Positions 45,164-54,303 of a stretch of 64,000 bases of DNA are shown piece after piece. The stretch is from Euzebyella saccharophila (GTDB taxonomy: Bacteria > Bacteroidota > Bacteroidia > Flavobacteriales > Flavobacteriaceae), in NCBI RefSeq assembly GCF_014855495.1, contig NZ_JACYFJ010000005.1, forward strand, positions 124,001 to 188,000, written 5' to 3'. Each line of letters begins with the position of its first letter. Within the stretch, counting starts at the first letter, position 1. The notes beneath the pieces were generated by a model that searched no databases, had not been told where the DNA came from, and worked only from the letters and a program-made list of their open reading frames with translations. Position numbers and translations under genes: made by a program.

Positions 45164-48100
45164 TTAATCTACGTAGCTAACCTTAATATTTACGTTACTA
45201 TTGCTATTAGATGAGTATCCTCCGGAATATTCTAACGGGTTGTTGTTTGGCTCATTAATTCGGAATGAACCAGAGATGTCCCTTAGTATATGACCGCTAT
45301 TAGGAGCATTCACTTTCATAAAGGGGACATTTTTAGAGTATTCCATATAAAAATTATCGAATGCCAAATTTCCTGTGGAGTTCTCTCCGGAATAGGCTTC
45401 TAAATAAATGCCAGGGTCATTTCCGTTTCTAGATATATTATATGCGGAGCAACTACTGAAACTTACTTTAAATGCCTCCGCAGCTTTCTTAATCATAATG
45501 GCCTTGTATCTTATATTACTAAATTTAACGTTCTGAAAATTAACACTACCTTTTACCGGGTTAGTAGTAAGGCCTTGAGTAACAAATAAATCCGTTGTTG
45601 AAACGCCTCCACTAGGGGATTTAACATTATTACTAAATTCACTGTTTTTTATAGAAATGCTAATTGGTTTTGAAGAACTTTTCAACTTTCCTGTAGAAAT
45701 AAGTACTCCATGGCTATCATTCTCGGTGAATTTACAATTGTCAAAATTTATATTAACCAATCGCTCATCTGAGTTATTGGGTTCCAAATCAACTCCTGAT
45801 TCCGGGTCTGCACCACTTGAGCCTTTAAAAGTTGAATTTCGTACGTAGACATTTTCGGCACTAATAATCGTCATTCCCTGTCTTCTATTGTTATCGCAAA
45901 CAACACCGTCTATGGTTATGTCTTTGGAATAGTTGCTGCTGTTTCCACCGGCAATATATATGCCATCGCCGCCACTGTCCCTTAAAGTCAAGTTTTTAAC
46001 AGTTACATCGTTGCCACTATGAATTGATAGCGCATGCCTATTTTCCATTGAATTATATTCTGACTTGTTCATTCTTAAAGTTGCACCATTTCCCTCAATA
46101 GTAATGTTTTCAGGAGATACTAATTGAAATAAGATGCTGCTAGAGGATGAAAAAGCACCTGACTTGGCCCTTAAAGTTACGCCTTGTTCAAATACAATTG
46201 TCATGTTACTTAATCTAAATAGTTTTAACGGTTTGACAATCCAATCACTACTTTGTTTGTCTATAACTACATAAGAACTGCCAGATGTCAATGCACTATA
46301 AATTGCATCAGTTGCATCACTGGAGTTAAATCCAAAATCAGATGCAAATACGGCATTGGAAGGATAGTTGCCTGTATTGCTACCACCTCCAGAACTTTTT
46401 TGTGATACCTCAATGGTAATGGTCTCCGTATCCGTTACTCCATCACTATCCTTTACGGTAAGGCTTACTTTATAAGTGCCAGGATCATTAAAGGTGTGGG
46501 ACGGATTTACACTGGTTGCTGTAGAACCATCCTTAAAATCCCAGGAATAGCTAGTAATGTCATCGTCATCACTTGAATTACTGCCCTTAAATTGCACATC
46601 TAAAGGAGCTTCGCCGCTGGTAGGGGTGGCACTTACTCTTGCCACTGGGGCCTCATTTTGTTTTTCCTTGACCGTAATGGTAATACTACTACTGTCAGAT
46701 AAACCTTCCTCATCCTTTACGGTTAAGCTCACTTGGTACGTACCCGCTTTGGTAAAGGTATATTTAGGGTTGGACCCACTGCTTTTGGAACCGTCCTTAA
46801 AGTCCCATGCATAACTATCTATTTCCTTGTCATCTGAAGAATTACTTCCCTTAAACTGAACCTCTAAAGGTACTTCACCAGAAGTTTTGTCGGCAGAGAC
46901 CGAGGCCTTAGGGGCCTCATTTTCTTCCTCTTCCACAGTGATTTTTAGAGTGGCCTTGCCGGTCAAGCCCGCTTTGTCCTTCACCGTAAGTGCTACTTCA
47001 TAGGTTCCGGCTTTATCAAAAGTAGTAGATGTACTTTCACTAGTGGATGTTTTACCATTGCCAAAATTCCATGCATAGCTAGCTATATCATCGTCTTTGT
47101 CCGAAGATTCTGCAGAGGAAAAATTAACTTTAAGAGGTGCCGTTCCTGAAGTAGTGGAGGCCTTTATTTTGGCAACCGGAGCACTTTTTTCCTCTTCGGT
47201 GACCGTAATGGTCAAGGTTTGGGTGTTGGAAGCTCCTTGCTCGTCCTTAACGGTTAAACGTACTTTATGTTCCCCTGCTTTTTCAAAGGTATGTACCGGA
47301 TTCTTTTCCTTACTGGAGTTACCATCTGCAAAATCCCACGCGTAGCTTACTACGGCGATATCATCAGAGGAATTTTCCCCGTTAAAAGTAACCTTTAAAG
47401 GGGCGTTGCCTTTAGTAACGTCTGCTTCAGCAATGGCCTTGGGTGCTTCATTGTCATTACTAACCGGTGGTGCGGCCGTTTCATCTTCTGTTTGCTCTTC
47501 CTCTTGGACGGGCGTGTCGGTTTCCGGGTTTTCTTCCTCGTTCGTTTCAGGAGTGTTTTCTTCTACTGAACTATCTGGCTCCTCTTCTTGAGTGGGAGTA
47601 TTGGTTTCCGGGTTTTCTCCCTCGTTCGTTTCAGGAGTGTTTTCTTCTCCCGAACTATCTGGTTCCTCTTCTTGATTGGGCGTATCGGTTTCCGGGTTTT
47701 CTTCCTCCCGGTCTTGGTCAGTAACTTCTATCGTTTCCATTTCATCCCCAACAATGGCCTCTGCATCTTGTGGCGCTTCATAAACAACAACGAGTCTTGG
47801 ACCTTTTTGGCTTGGATGTTCTTTGGAGGCAAAGGCCACATCATCGCCGTCTTCATGCTTTAAAACCAAGGTGATAAGTCCGGGATCAAGCTTGTCTTCT
47901 TTTAAGATAATTTCCTCTGTTTGACCTACCCTATAGTCATTGGTGGTCGCGCCCAGAAGCGAATCAACTTGTGGGGCGGTGGTATCTGATAGGTCTTCCT
48001 CTGTCCAACTTCCCTCCACGGCCTTGTGTACCGATATGGTTCCATGACCATCATCTGTGGCAATGGTAAATTCCAAATGTGTTTCTGCCAAGGAACCTCC

Positions 48101-48481
48101 TATGGAGTCGATTTGGCTTAAATCAAACATTAAATAACTTTCCCTATGGTTTTCTTCTAATCGAATGAGGTGGTCATTATACCCTTTGCCACTTTGTAAG
48201 TGGGCATCGTGAATTGGGGTGAAGATGGTTGTTCTTATTTCCGTAGGAACCTTTTCGGCTTCCTCTTCTACAACTCCTTCCTCTTCTTCCAACACTTCCT
48301 CTTCCTCAACAACCTCCTCATCCTCAGAATCTACTTCTTCGGAACTTACGGTAGGGGTATTGGGGTCCAAAATGGCATCTTTTAAAAAATCGCTGTCCTT
48401 GGAACAAGATAGAATTAAAACAAGAAATACGAATACAGTGACCAAAAAGGACCTGTTCACTTTTGTGGGGTAAAAGTTCAT
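45164..48481 (-). CDS. Large surface lipoprotein: DNRLRE, four PKD domains and beta-helix
   Basis: A 1105-residue lipoprotein. The lipobox ends at Cys26, followed by SKDSD. An acidic linker (about 45-80, E/V rich) leads to a DNRLRE-type beta-sandwich at about 85-235 (TTIFTPIHDAHLQSG, then SYLMFDLSQID). A Pro/Glu/Thr linker of 28-residue repeats spans about 255-335. Four PKD domains follow at about 342-697, each with a WDF/WNF-DG-type core and TYxVxLTVKD strand. The C-terminal 400 residues (about 705-1105) are a right-handed beta-helix matching the protein at 41847-43097. It is probably a surface-bound polysaccharide-binding or -modifying enzyme. Confidence 0.85.
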   Translation of the reverse strand: MNFYPTKVNRSFLVTVFVFLVLILSCSKDSDFLKDAILDPNTPTVSSEEVDSEDEEVVEEEEVLEEEEGVVEEEAEKVPTEIRTTIFTPIHDAHLQSGKGYNDHLIRLEENHRESYLMFDLSQIDSIGGSLAETHLEFTIATDDGHGTISVHKAVEGSWTEEDLSDTTAPQVDSLLGATTNDYRVGQTEEIILKEDKLDPGLITLVLKHEDGDDVAFASKEHPSQKGPRLVVVYEAPQDAEAIVGDEMETIEVTDQDREEENPETDTPNQEEEPDSSGEENTPETNEGENPETNTPTQEEEPDSSVEENTPETNEEENPETDTPVQEEEQTEDETAAPPVSNDNEAPKAIAEADVTKGNAPLKVTFNGENSSDDIAVVSYAWDFADGNSSKEKNPVHTFEKAGEHKVRLTVKDEQGASNTQTLTITVTEEEKSAPVAKIKASTTSGTAPLKVNFSSAESSDKDDDIASYAWNFGNGKTSTSESTSTTFDKAGTYEVALTVKDKAGLTGKATLKITVEEEENEAPKASVSADKTSGEVPLEVQFKGSNSSDDKEIDSYAWDFKDGSKSSGSNPKYTFTKAGTYQVSLTVKDEEGLSDSSSITITVKEKQNEAPVARVSATPTSGEAPLDVQFKGSNSSDDDDITSYSWDFKDGSTATSVNPSHTFNDPGTYKVSLTVKDSDGVTDTETITIEVSQKSSGGGSNTGNYPSNAVFASDFGFNSSDATDAIYSALTSGSSYVVIDKQSSDWIVKPLKLFRLSNMTIVFEQGVTLRAKSGAFSSSSSILFQLVSPENITIEGNGATLRMNKSEYNSMENRHALSIHSGNDVTVKNLTLRDSGGDGIYIAGGNSSNYSKDITIDGVVCDNNRRQGMTIISAENVYVRNSTFKGSSGADPESGVDLEPNNSDERLVNINFDNCKFTENDSHGVLISTGKLKSSSKPISISIKNSEFSNNVKSPSGGVSTTDLFVTQGLTTNPVKGSVNFQNVKFSNIRYKAIMIKKAAEAFKVSFSSCSAYNISRNGNDPGIYLEAYSGENSTGNLAFDNFYMEYSKNVPFMKVNAPNSGHILRDISGSFRINEPNNNPLEYSGGYSSNSNSNVNIKVSYVD
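47500..47712 (-). repeat. 84-bp tandem repeat, about 2.5 copies
   Basis: The segment TTTCCGGG recurs at 47521, 47605 and 47689, exactly 84 bp apart, with long near-identical flanks. On the coding strand each unit gives 28 residues of the type ENPETDTPNQEEEPDSSGEE followed by NTPETNEG, forming the acidic linker of the large lipoprotein. Because 84 is a multiple of three, copy number can change without breaking the frame. Confidence 0.9.
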
Positions 48482-48567
48482 AGGGTAGGTAAAATGTTAA
48501 CTATTTTCTAATCTTCTAGATTGACTATCGATGAAATGAAATAATCATCGACGAAAAGCAATCCGCG

Positions 48568-48596
48568 CAAAAATAGACCCTATAATTGAGTGACAA
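48568..48596 (-). promoter_or_regulatory. Predicted promoter of the large PKD lipoprotein gene
   Basis: On the reverse strand: TTG (48596-48594), 18-nt spacer, TATTTTTG (48575-48568). Both boxes and the spacing match the Bacteroidota consensus. The start codon lies 86 bp downstream. With the terminators on both sides, the gene appears to be a single-gene unit. Confidence 0.6.
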
Positions 48597-48845
48597 AATT
48601 TTTTGCCTACTTTCTTTTTTTGGCTTCTAAAGAGTTAAAAATAAAAGTGTTTGAAGCAAGAAGAGATGTACGTAAGACTCAGTTGAAATGGATTACAGTG
48701 AACTCTTTTTTAACTTTTTTTTAATAAAAAAATCGATGAACAGTAGAGCTTCAACTTCTTGCTGCCTTTAATAAAGGCATTTGCAGTCTATTGCAGCGGG
48801 TGTGTTAAAGTTTTGTTAATAAAAAATTTTGGAAGAAAATACAAC

Positions 48846-48876
48846 AAAAAAAGGGGGCTTAACAGCCCCTTTCCTT
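48846..48876 (-). terminator. Terminator after the TviB-like dehydrogenase gene
   Basis: Reverse-strand hairpin AGGGGCT/AGCCCCC-type stem (GGGGCT at 48854-48859 pairs with AGCCCC at 48864-48869, extended by G-U and A-T pairs), followed by a run of seven T. It lies 21 bp past the stop of the gene at 48897. Confidence 0.75.
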
Positions 48877-48896
48877 TTACTTCTTGCAATTCTTTT

Positions 48897-50180
48897 TTAT
48901 AGTCGACCTTCCACAGGCTCCTTAATTATTCCTTTTACATCATAAATAATTCCATTTGGCTTCAAGGAAGACCTAAGATTTAAATTTTGGTATTCTTTAT
49001 GTGCTACGGCCAATACAATTGCATCAAAGAGTTCATTGGGCATTGTGGAACACATGTCCAAATCAAACTCCTCCCTTACCTCTTTTTGGGAAGCCCACGG
49101 GTCATAAAGGGTAACTTCAGTGCCATACTCCTTTAGATTCTTAATTACATCCACGGCCTTGGTATTGCGTACGTCAGGGCAATTCTCCTTAAAAGTGATG
49201 CCTAAAACCAGTATTTTGGCATTTTTAATCTTGATTTCCCTTTGCACCATCAATTTGATAATTTCCGATGCCACATATTTACCCATCCCGTCGTTCATGC
49301 GCCTTCCTGCTAAAATAATTTCTGGGTGGTAGCCATAGGCCTGAGCTTTCTGTGCCAAGTAATAAGGATCAACTCCTATACAGTGTCCACCAACCAATCC
49401 TGGTTTGAAGGGGAGAAAATTCCATTTAGTTCCGGCAGCTTCTAAAACGGCTTGGGTGTCGATATCCATTAGGTTAAATATTTTTGCCAGTTCATTGACA
49501 AAAGCAATATTGATATCCCGTTGCGAGTTTTCAATGACTTTAGCAGCTTCCGCCACCTTTATAGTGGAAGCCAAATAGGTTCCTGCAGTAATAACCGAGG
49601 AATAAAGTTGGTCTACTTTTTTGCCTATTTCAGGAGTGGACCCGGAAGTTACCTTTAAGATTTTTTCTACGGTGTGCTCTTTATCTCCCGGATTGATACG
49701 TTCTGGGGAGTAGCCTACGTAAAAGTCTTGATTGAATTTTAAACCGCTTGCTCTTTCCAATACCGGAACACATTCTTCTTCGGTTACCCCAGGATATACA
49801 GTAGATTCATATACTACAACATCCCCCTTTTTCAGCACTTTACCCACCGTTTCACTCGCCTTATATAGTGGGGTCAAAATAGGTCTGTTGGTACTGTCTA
49901 CCGGGGTAGGTACGGTAACAATGTAGTAATTGCAATCGGATATGGCATCTAATTGATTGGTGCAAAAGAGGCCATTACTTTCTATTTGAGGAGTGCTCAC
50001 CAAAACATTTTGTAGTTCTTGATCACTTACCTCTAAGGTGCTATCAGTCCCATTGTTGAGTTCGCTTATTCTAATTTCATTGATATCGAATCCAATAACT
50101 GGATATTTGGTGGCAAATAACCGAGCTAGTGGAAGGCCAACATATCCTAGGCCGATAATGGCAATTTTTGATTGAGTCAT
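48897..50180 (-). CDS. Nucleotide sugar dehydrogenase, TviB/WbpO-like (UDP-HexNAc 6-dehydrogenase)
   Basis: A 427-residue UDP-glucose/GDP-mannose dehydrogenase superfamily member. The NAD loop is IAIIGLGYVGLPLA at 6-19, the central YVGYSPERINPGDKEH block (154-169) is typical of UDP-GlcNAc/GalNAc dehydrogenases of the TviB/WbpO group, and the catalytic cysteine is C267 in GLVGGHCIGVDPYYL. It would oxidise C6 of UDP-GlcNAc or UDP-GalNAc in two steps to the uronic acid. It is separate from the next upstream gene by 142 bp with a terminator between them. Which C4 epimer is used is not certain. Confidence 0.88.
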   Translation of the reverse strand: MTQSKIAIIGLGYVGLPLARLFATKYPVIGFDINEIRISELNNGTDSTLEVSDQELQNVLVSTPQIESNGLFCTNQLDAISDCNYYIVTVPTPVDSTNRPILTPLYKASETVGKVLKKGDVVVYESTVYPGVTEEECVPVLERASGLKFNQDFYVGYSPERINPGDKEHTVEKILKVTSGSTPEIGKKVDQLYSSVITAGTYLASTIKVAEAAKVIENSQRDINIAFVNELAKIFNLMDIDTQAVLEAAGTKWNFLPFKPGLVGGHCIGVDPYYLAQKAQAYGYHPEIILAGRRMNDGMGKYVASEIIKLMVQREIKIKNAKILVLGITFKENCPDVRNTKAVDVIKNLKEYGTEVTLYDPWASQKEVREEFDLDMCSTMPNELFDAIVLAVAHKEYQNLNLRSSLKPNGIIYDVKGIIKEPVEGRL

Positions 50181-50271
50181 TAAAACAAATTTTACAAACC
50201 CCGAAGTTAATAAATCGATTCCTTATATGAGTTTAAGTTTGTAATTGAAAGTTTGATAAATTGAAAATAAA

Positions 50272-50296
50272 AAACCCATGATTAAATCATGGGTTT
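50272..50296 (-). terminator. Terminator after the UDP-uronate epimerase gene
   Basis: Perfect arms AAACCCATGAT (50272-50282) and ATCATGGGTTT (50286-50296) around TAA. On the reverse strand the stem is followed by further T residues (TTTTTTATTTT). It lies 27 bp past the stop of the gene at 50323. Confidence 0.85.
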
Positions 50297-50322
50297 GGAT
50301 TAATTGATTATATTAATGATTA

Positions 50323-51336
50323 TTATGAATAATACTCTTGATACCATTTTACAAAGTTTTCAATGCCCGTGGATACCCGAGTATCCGGTTTATAGCCATA
50401 ATCCTCCATTAAATCAGTAACATCTGCCCAAGTTCGCTCCACATCACCTGGTTGTATGTCCATCATGTTTTTCTTGGCCTTTTTTCCCATGCTATTTTCA
50501 ATAGCTTCAATAAAGTCCATTAATTTCACGGAGTTATTGTTTCCAATATTATAGACTTTGTATTTAGGTCTGTTGTCCAAGGTGCCTGTAAGAATTCTAT
50601 AGACTCCCTCTACAATATCATCCACATAGGTAAAGTCCCTTTCCATTTTACCATGGTTAAAAACTTTGATAGGCTCACCTTTTGCAATAGCATCCGTAAA
50701 TAGAAAGAGTGCCATATCCGGTCTTCCCCACGGTCCGTAAACGGTAAAAAAACGCAATCCAGTAGTTGGAATATCAAAAAGATGGCTATAGGTATGCGCC
50801 ATGAGTTCATTACTCTTTTTACTCGCCGCGTAAAGACTGATAGGGTGGTCAACAGTATCGTTCGTTGAAAACGGAATCTTTTCATTGAGTCCGTACACAC
50901 TGGAACTGGAAGCATATACCAAATGCGCTATCTTATGGTGTCTACAGCATTCCAAAAGATTGAGATATCCAACTATATTGCTGTCTATATACGTTTCAGG
51001 ATTTTCAATACTGTAACGTACTCCTGCCTGTGCCGCAAGATTACACACCTTTCCAATAGCGACCTTTTTAAATAATTTGGGCAAAGCCTCCCTGTCTTCC
51101 AAATTCATTCGTACAAAAGAGAATTTGCCAGCATAAAGAGAGCTTTCTACAATTTCATTGAAATGGGTTGCTTTTTCCCTATCAATGCCCAATTGTTCCA
51201 ATCGGCCAAACTTAAGGTTTACATCATAGTAATCATTAATATTATCCAATCCAATTACTTCATACCCTTCCTTTACCAATTTCTCGCAAAGGTGGTAGCC
51301 GATGAAGCCAGCGGCTCCGGTCACTAAAATTTTCAT
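50323..51336 (-). CDS. NAD-dependent epimerase, UDP-glucuronate 4-epimerase-like
   Basis: A 337-residue extended SDR. The NAD motif is [11 protein letters not shown] (6-16), catalytic Y169-x3-K173 (YAASK) is intact, and [15 protein letters not shown] and [14 protein letters not shown] match UDP-glucuronate 4-epimerases (LspL/CapI type), which interconvert UDP-GlcA and UDP-GalA. It overlaps the UDP-glucose dehydrogenase gene by 4 bp, so the product of that enzyme can pass straight to it. The exact epimer specificity is inferred from family and context. Confidence 0.85.
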   Translation of the reverse strand: MKILVTGAAGFIGYHLCEKLVKEGYEVIGLDNINDYYDVNLKFGRLEQLGIDREKATHFNEIVESSLYAGKFSFVRMNLEDREALPKLFKKVAIGKVCNLAAQAGVRYSIENPETYIDSNIVGYLNLLECCRHHKIAHLVYASSSSVYGLNEKIPFSTNDTVDHPISLYAASKKSNELMAHTYSHLFDIPTTGLRFFTVYGPWGRPDMALFLFTDAIAKGEPIKVFNHGKMERDFTYVDDIVEGVYRILTGTLDNRPKYKVYNIGNNNSVKLMDFIEAIENSMGKKAKKNMMDIQPGDVERTWADVTDLMEDYGYKPDTRVSTGIENFVKWYQEYYS

Positions 51337-52730
51337 GACTGACCTATTTTGTAATATTGGAAGCCTATCGATTCCATTTTTTCCTTATCCAAAATTCTAC
51401 GACCGTCAAAAACGAAGGCGGGCTTTAACATTTTTTCAAAAATAGCGTCCCATGGATAGGATTTGAATTCATCCCACTCCGTAAGTATCGCAACGGCATG
51501 TGCATCCTTAACCGCATCAATTGGATCCGTGACAACGGTTAGCAGGGCTTTGTTCTCCTCTGGGGAACGAGTACCCAAATAATCCAAATCTGCATAAATC
51601 TGTTTTTCCGATACTTTAGGGTCATAAACTACGATTTCCGCTTTTTCTTCTAAAAGTGCATCCGCAATATTGATGGCGGCTGATTCTCGGGTGTCATTGG
51701 TGTCCTTTTTAAAAGCCCATCCAAAAAAAACAATTTTCTTTCCTGAAACGGTATTATAAAGGGTAGAGATAATGTTTTCTGCAAACCTTCTTTTTTGGTA
51801 ATCGTTCATAATAATCACCTGTTCCCAATAATCGGCTACTTCGGTCAGCCCGAAGCTTCTGGAGATATATACCAAGTTGAGAATATCTTTTTGGAAACAA
51901 GAACCCCCAAACCCGACAGAGGCATTTAAAAATTTAGGTCCTATACGGCTATCGGTTCCAATGGCTCGAGAAACTTCGGCTACGTTAGCGTCCGTTCTTT
52001 CACATAATGCGGAGATGGCATTGATGGATGAAACACGTTGGGCCAAAAAGGCGTTGGCTACCAATTTAGATAGTTCTGAAGACCATACATTGGTCTGTAA
52101 AATACGTTCTTTGGGAAGCCAGTGCTCATAAATAGAGCTTAAGGTATCTTTGGCTTCTTGACCGGAAGGGGTATCGTCTCCACCGATCAAAACTCTATCA
52201 GCTTTTAACAAATCTTCTACAGCAGTACCTTCAGCCAAAAACTCAGGATTGGAAAGGATTTCAAAGTTGACGCCATTACCGGTGTTTTCCAAGATGCTTT
52301 TAATGGCACTGGCAGTACGTACAGGTAAAGTTGATTTCTCAACAACTATTTTATCGGTTTTGGCCACTTTGGCAATATTTCTGGCACAAAGCTCCACAAA
52401 TTTTAAATCGGCCGCTTGTCCTTTTCCCTTACCATAGGTCTTGGTAGGCGTGTTTACCGAAATAAAAATGATTTCTGCCTCGTCAATGGCTTTGTCCACA
52501 TCCGTAGAAAAGAAGAGGTTTTTGCCCCTTGCTTCCCCAACAATCTCTTTAAGCCCCGGTTCGTAAACGGGCAAATTGTCCAAATCCTCGTCATTCCACT
52601 GGTCAATCCTAGTTTGGTTGATATCAACAACGGTCACCGTTATTTCCGGACATTGACTTGCTATAACAGACATGGTAGGTCCGCCCACATATCCTGCACC
52701 AATGCAGCATATTTTATTTACTTCTTTCAT
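51333..52730 (-). CDS. ugd: UDP-glucose 6-dehydrogenase
   Basis: A 465-residue enzyme (from ATG 52730; other in-frame ATGs at 52742 and 52757) that oxidises UDP-glucose to UDP-glucuronate with two NAD. It is of the animal/plant-like long type: [61 protein letters not shown], and the catalytic cysteine C278 in [11 protein letters not shown]. The UDP-GlcA formed is the substrate for the epimerase downstream and for the UDP-xylose synthase gene on the other side of the 330-bp gap. Confidence 0.92.
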   Translation of the reverse strand: MKEVNKICCIGAGYVGGPTMSVIASQCPEITVTVVDINQTRIDQWNDEDLDNLPVYEPGLKEIVGEARGKNLFFSTDVDKAIDEAEIIFISVNTPTKTYGKGKGQAADLKFVELCARNIAKVAKTDKIVVEKSTLPVRTASAIKSILENTGNGVNFEILSNPEFLAEGTAVEDLLKADRVLIGGDDTPSGQEAKDTLSSIYEHWLPKERILQTNVWSSELSKLVANAFLAQRVSSINAISALCERTDANVAEVSRAIGTDSRIGPKFLNASVGFGGSCFQKDILNLVYISRSFGLTEVADYWEQVIIMNDYQKRRFAENIISTLYNTVSGKKIVFFGWAFKKDTNDTRESAAINIADALLEEKAEIVVYDPKVSEKQIYADLDYLGTRSPEENKALLTVVTDPIDAVKDAHAVAILTEWDEFKSYPWDAIFEKMLKPAFVFDGRRILDKEKMESIGFQYYKIGQS

Positions 52731-53060
52731 GGTAAAATTCATTTCGTTCGGTTGCAAAGATTACCAAATAACTCAAAAAAAACCTACTTTTTTTCGTTTA
52801 AATAGGATTATTTAAGGTTAAGTTCATCCGATTTGGCTTCCGTTCTTTGATAAAAATTGATTCCGAGGGCAAATAGCAATTCTAAAGTTTGGGGTACTAA
52901 TAAATTTCAGCTTGGTAATTCAACCAATAAATTGTGTGATTGGTAGTATTTTTTGTAGGGATGTGCTTTCAGTTAGGTGAAGAGTAATTATCTTCGTGCC
53001 AATTGTTTGTATATATAAGACAAGTGCAAAAATCAACTAATACCAATTGAACTTTTCGAA
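52731..53060. other. Intergenic region of 330 bp between divergent ugd and uxs genes
   Basis: It should hold two divergent promoters, but no exact TAnnTTTG match is present on either strand. TATTTTTTG (near 52949) on the forward strand has a 3-nt instead of 2-nt spacer. No gene or hairpin is seen. Confidence 0.55.
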
Positions 53061-54047
53061 ATGAAAAAAATATTAATAACCGGCGCAGCGGGGTTCTTGG
53101 GATCGCATTTGTGCGATCGATTTATTAAAGAGGGTTACCATGTTATTGGAATGGATAACCTTATTACGGGAGATTTAAAAAACATCGAGCATCTGTTCAA
53201 GCTCAAGAATTTTGAGTTCTACCATCATGACGTTAGTAAGTTTGTTAATGTGCCAGGCGAATTGGATTATATTCTGCACTTTGCTTCTCCAGCGAGCCCC
53301 ATAGATTATTTGAAAATTCCTATTCAGACCTTAAAAGTTGGGGCTTTAGGTACCCATAACTTATTGGGTCTTGCAAAGTCTAAAAAGGCCCGTATTTTAA
53401 TTGCTTCTACTTCAGAAATATATGGAGATCCCTTAGTGCATCCGCAAACTGAGGAATACTATGGGAATGTAAATACCATTGGGCCAAGAGGAGTGTATGA
53501 TGAGGCCAAACGATTTATGGAGTCCATTACTATGGCGTACAACCGTTTTCATGGTCTGGAAACTAGGATTGTTCGTATTTTCAATACTTATGGTCCGCGT
53601 ATGCGATTGAATGACGGAAGGGTCATACCTGCCTTTATTGGCCAAGCTTTGAGAGGGGAAGATTTGACCGTTTTTGGAGATGGTAGCCAGACCCGTTCCT
53701 TTTGCTATGTGGATGATCAGGTGGAAGGTATTTATAGGTTATTGTTGAGTGATTACGATATGCCCGTAAATATTGGTAATCCTCATGAAATAACCATTCG
53801 TGATTTTGCCGAGGAAATCGTAAAACTTACGGGTACCGATCAAAAGGTGATTTACAAGCCCTTGCCAAAAGATGATCCCATGCAACGCCAACCCGATATT
53901 ACAAAAGCTAAGGAAATACTGGGGTGGGAGCCAAAAGTTTCTAGAGAGGAAGGAATGAAGGTAACCTATGACTATTTTAAATCCTTGCCCGAAGACGAAT
54001 TATATAAAAAGGAGCATAAGGATTTTGCAGAATATAATAGAAGCTAA
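53061..54047 (+). CDS. uxs: UDP-glucuronate decarboxylase (UDP-xylose synthase)
   Basis: A 328-residue extended SDR that oxidises C4, decarboxylates C6 and reduces C4 of UDP-GlcA to give UDP-xylose. Marks are [15 protein letters not shown] (6-20), [26 protein letters not shown] with Glu119, the catalytic Y146-x3-K150 (YDEAK), and [10 protein letters not shown]. The length and motifs match UXS rather than the 4-epimerases. With ugd and the 4-epimerase it makes a branch point UDP-Glc to UDP-GlcA to UDP-Xyl or UDP-GalA. Confidence 0.92.
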   Translation: MKKILITGAAGFLGSHLCDRFIKEGYHVIGMDNLITGDLKNIEHLFKLKNFEFYHHDVSKFVNVPGELDYILHFASPASPIDYLKIPIQTLKVGALGTHNLLGLAKSKKARILIASTSEIYGDPLVHPQTEEYYGNVNTIGPRGVYDEAKRFMESITMAYNRFHGLETRIVRIFNTYGPRMRLNDGRVIPAFIGQALRGEDLTVFGDGSQTRSFCYVDDQVEGIYRLLLSDYDMPVNIGNPHEITIRDFAEEIVKLTGTDQKVIYKPLPKDDPMQRQPDITKAKEILGWEPKVSREEGMKVTYDYFKSLPEDELYKKEHKDFAEYNRS

Positions 54048-54303
54048 GGTGCTAGAATTGAGTTCGCTATAATTTTGAGCGTTGCTATAAGGGTCTTTAT
54101 TACGTCTTTTTACCTGTTTAGGCCGTATGTATTGATGATTGCTTTTAATGTGTAATTGGGATTATGATGCGATTAACCGATTATTTCAACATCTTTAACC
54201 AAATATATCCTAATGGAACCTTTTAAGAATTAGTTTTACGCTGCTTTAAATTGTTAAGCTTATTTTTTAATACCCCAATCTTAAAAGAATTAAACCCTAG
54301 CTA

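Larger units (their letters stand above)
48482..48896. other. Intergenic region of 415 bp with promoter and terminator
   Basis: No gene is seen. It holds the promoter of the large lipoprotein (48568-48596) and the terminator of the upstream dehydrogenase gene (48846-48876). The middle is A/T rich, with a TTTTTTTAATAAAAAA tract near 48715-48731. Confidence 0.65.

Noticed and set aside
47406-47863. Several overlapping forward open frames opposite the large PKD lipoprotein
   Set aside because: They mirror the low-complexity 84-bp repeats and have no start signals or recognisable protein features; the leftward frame has clear domains.
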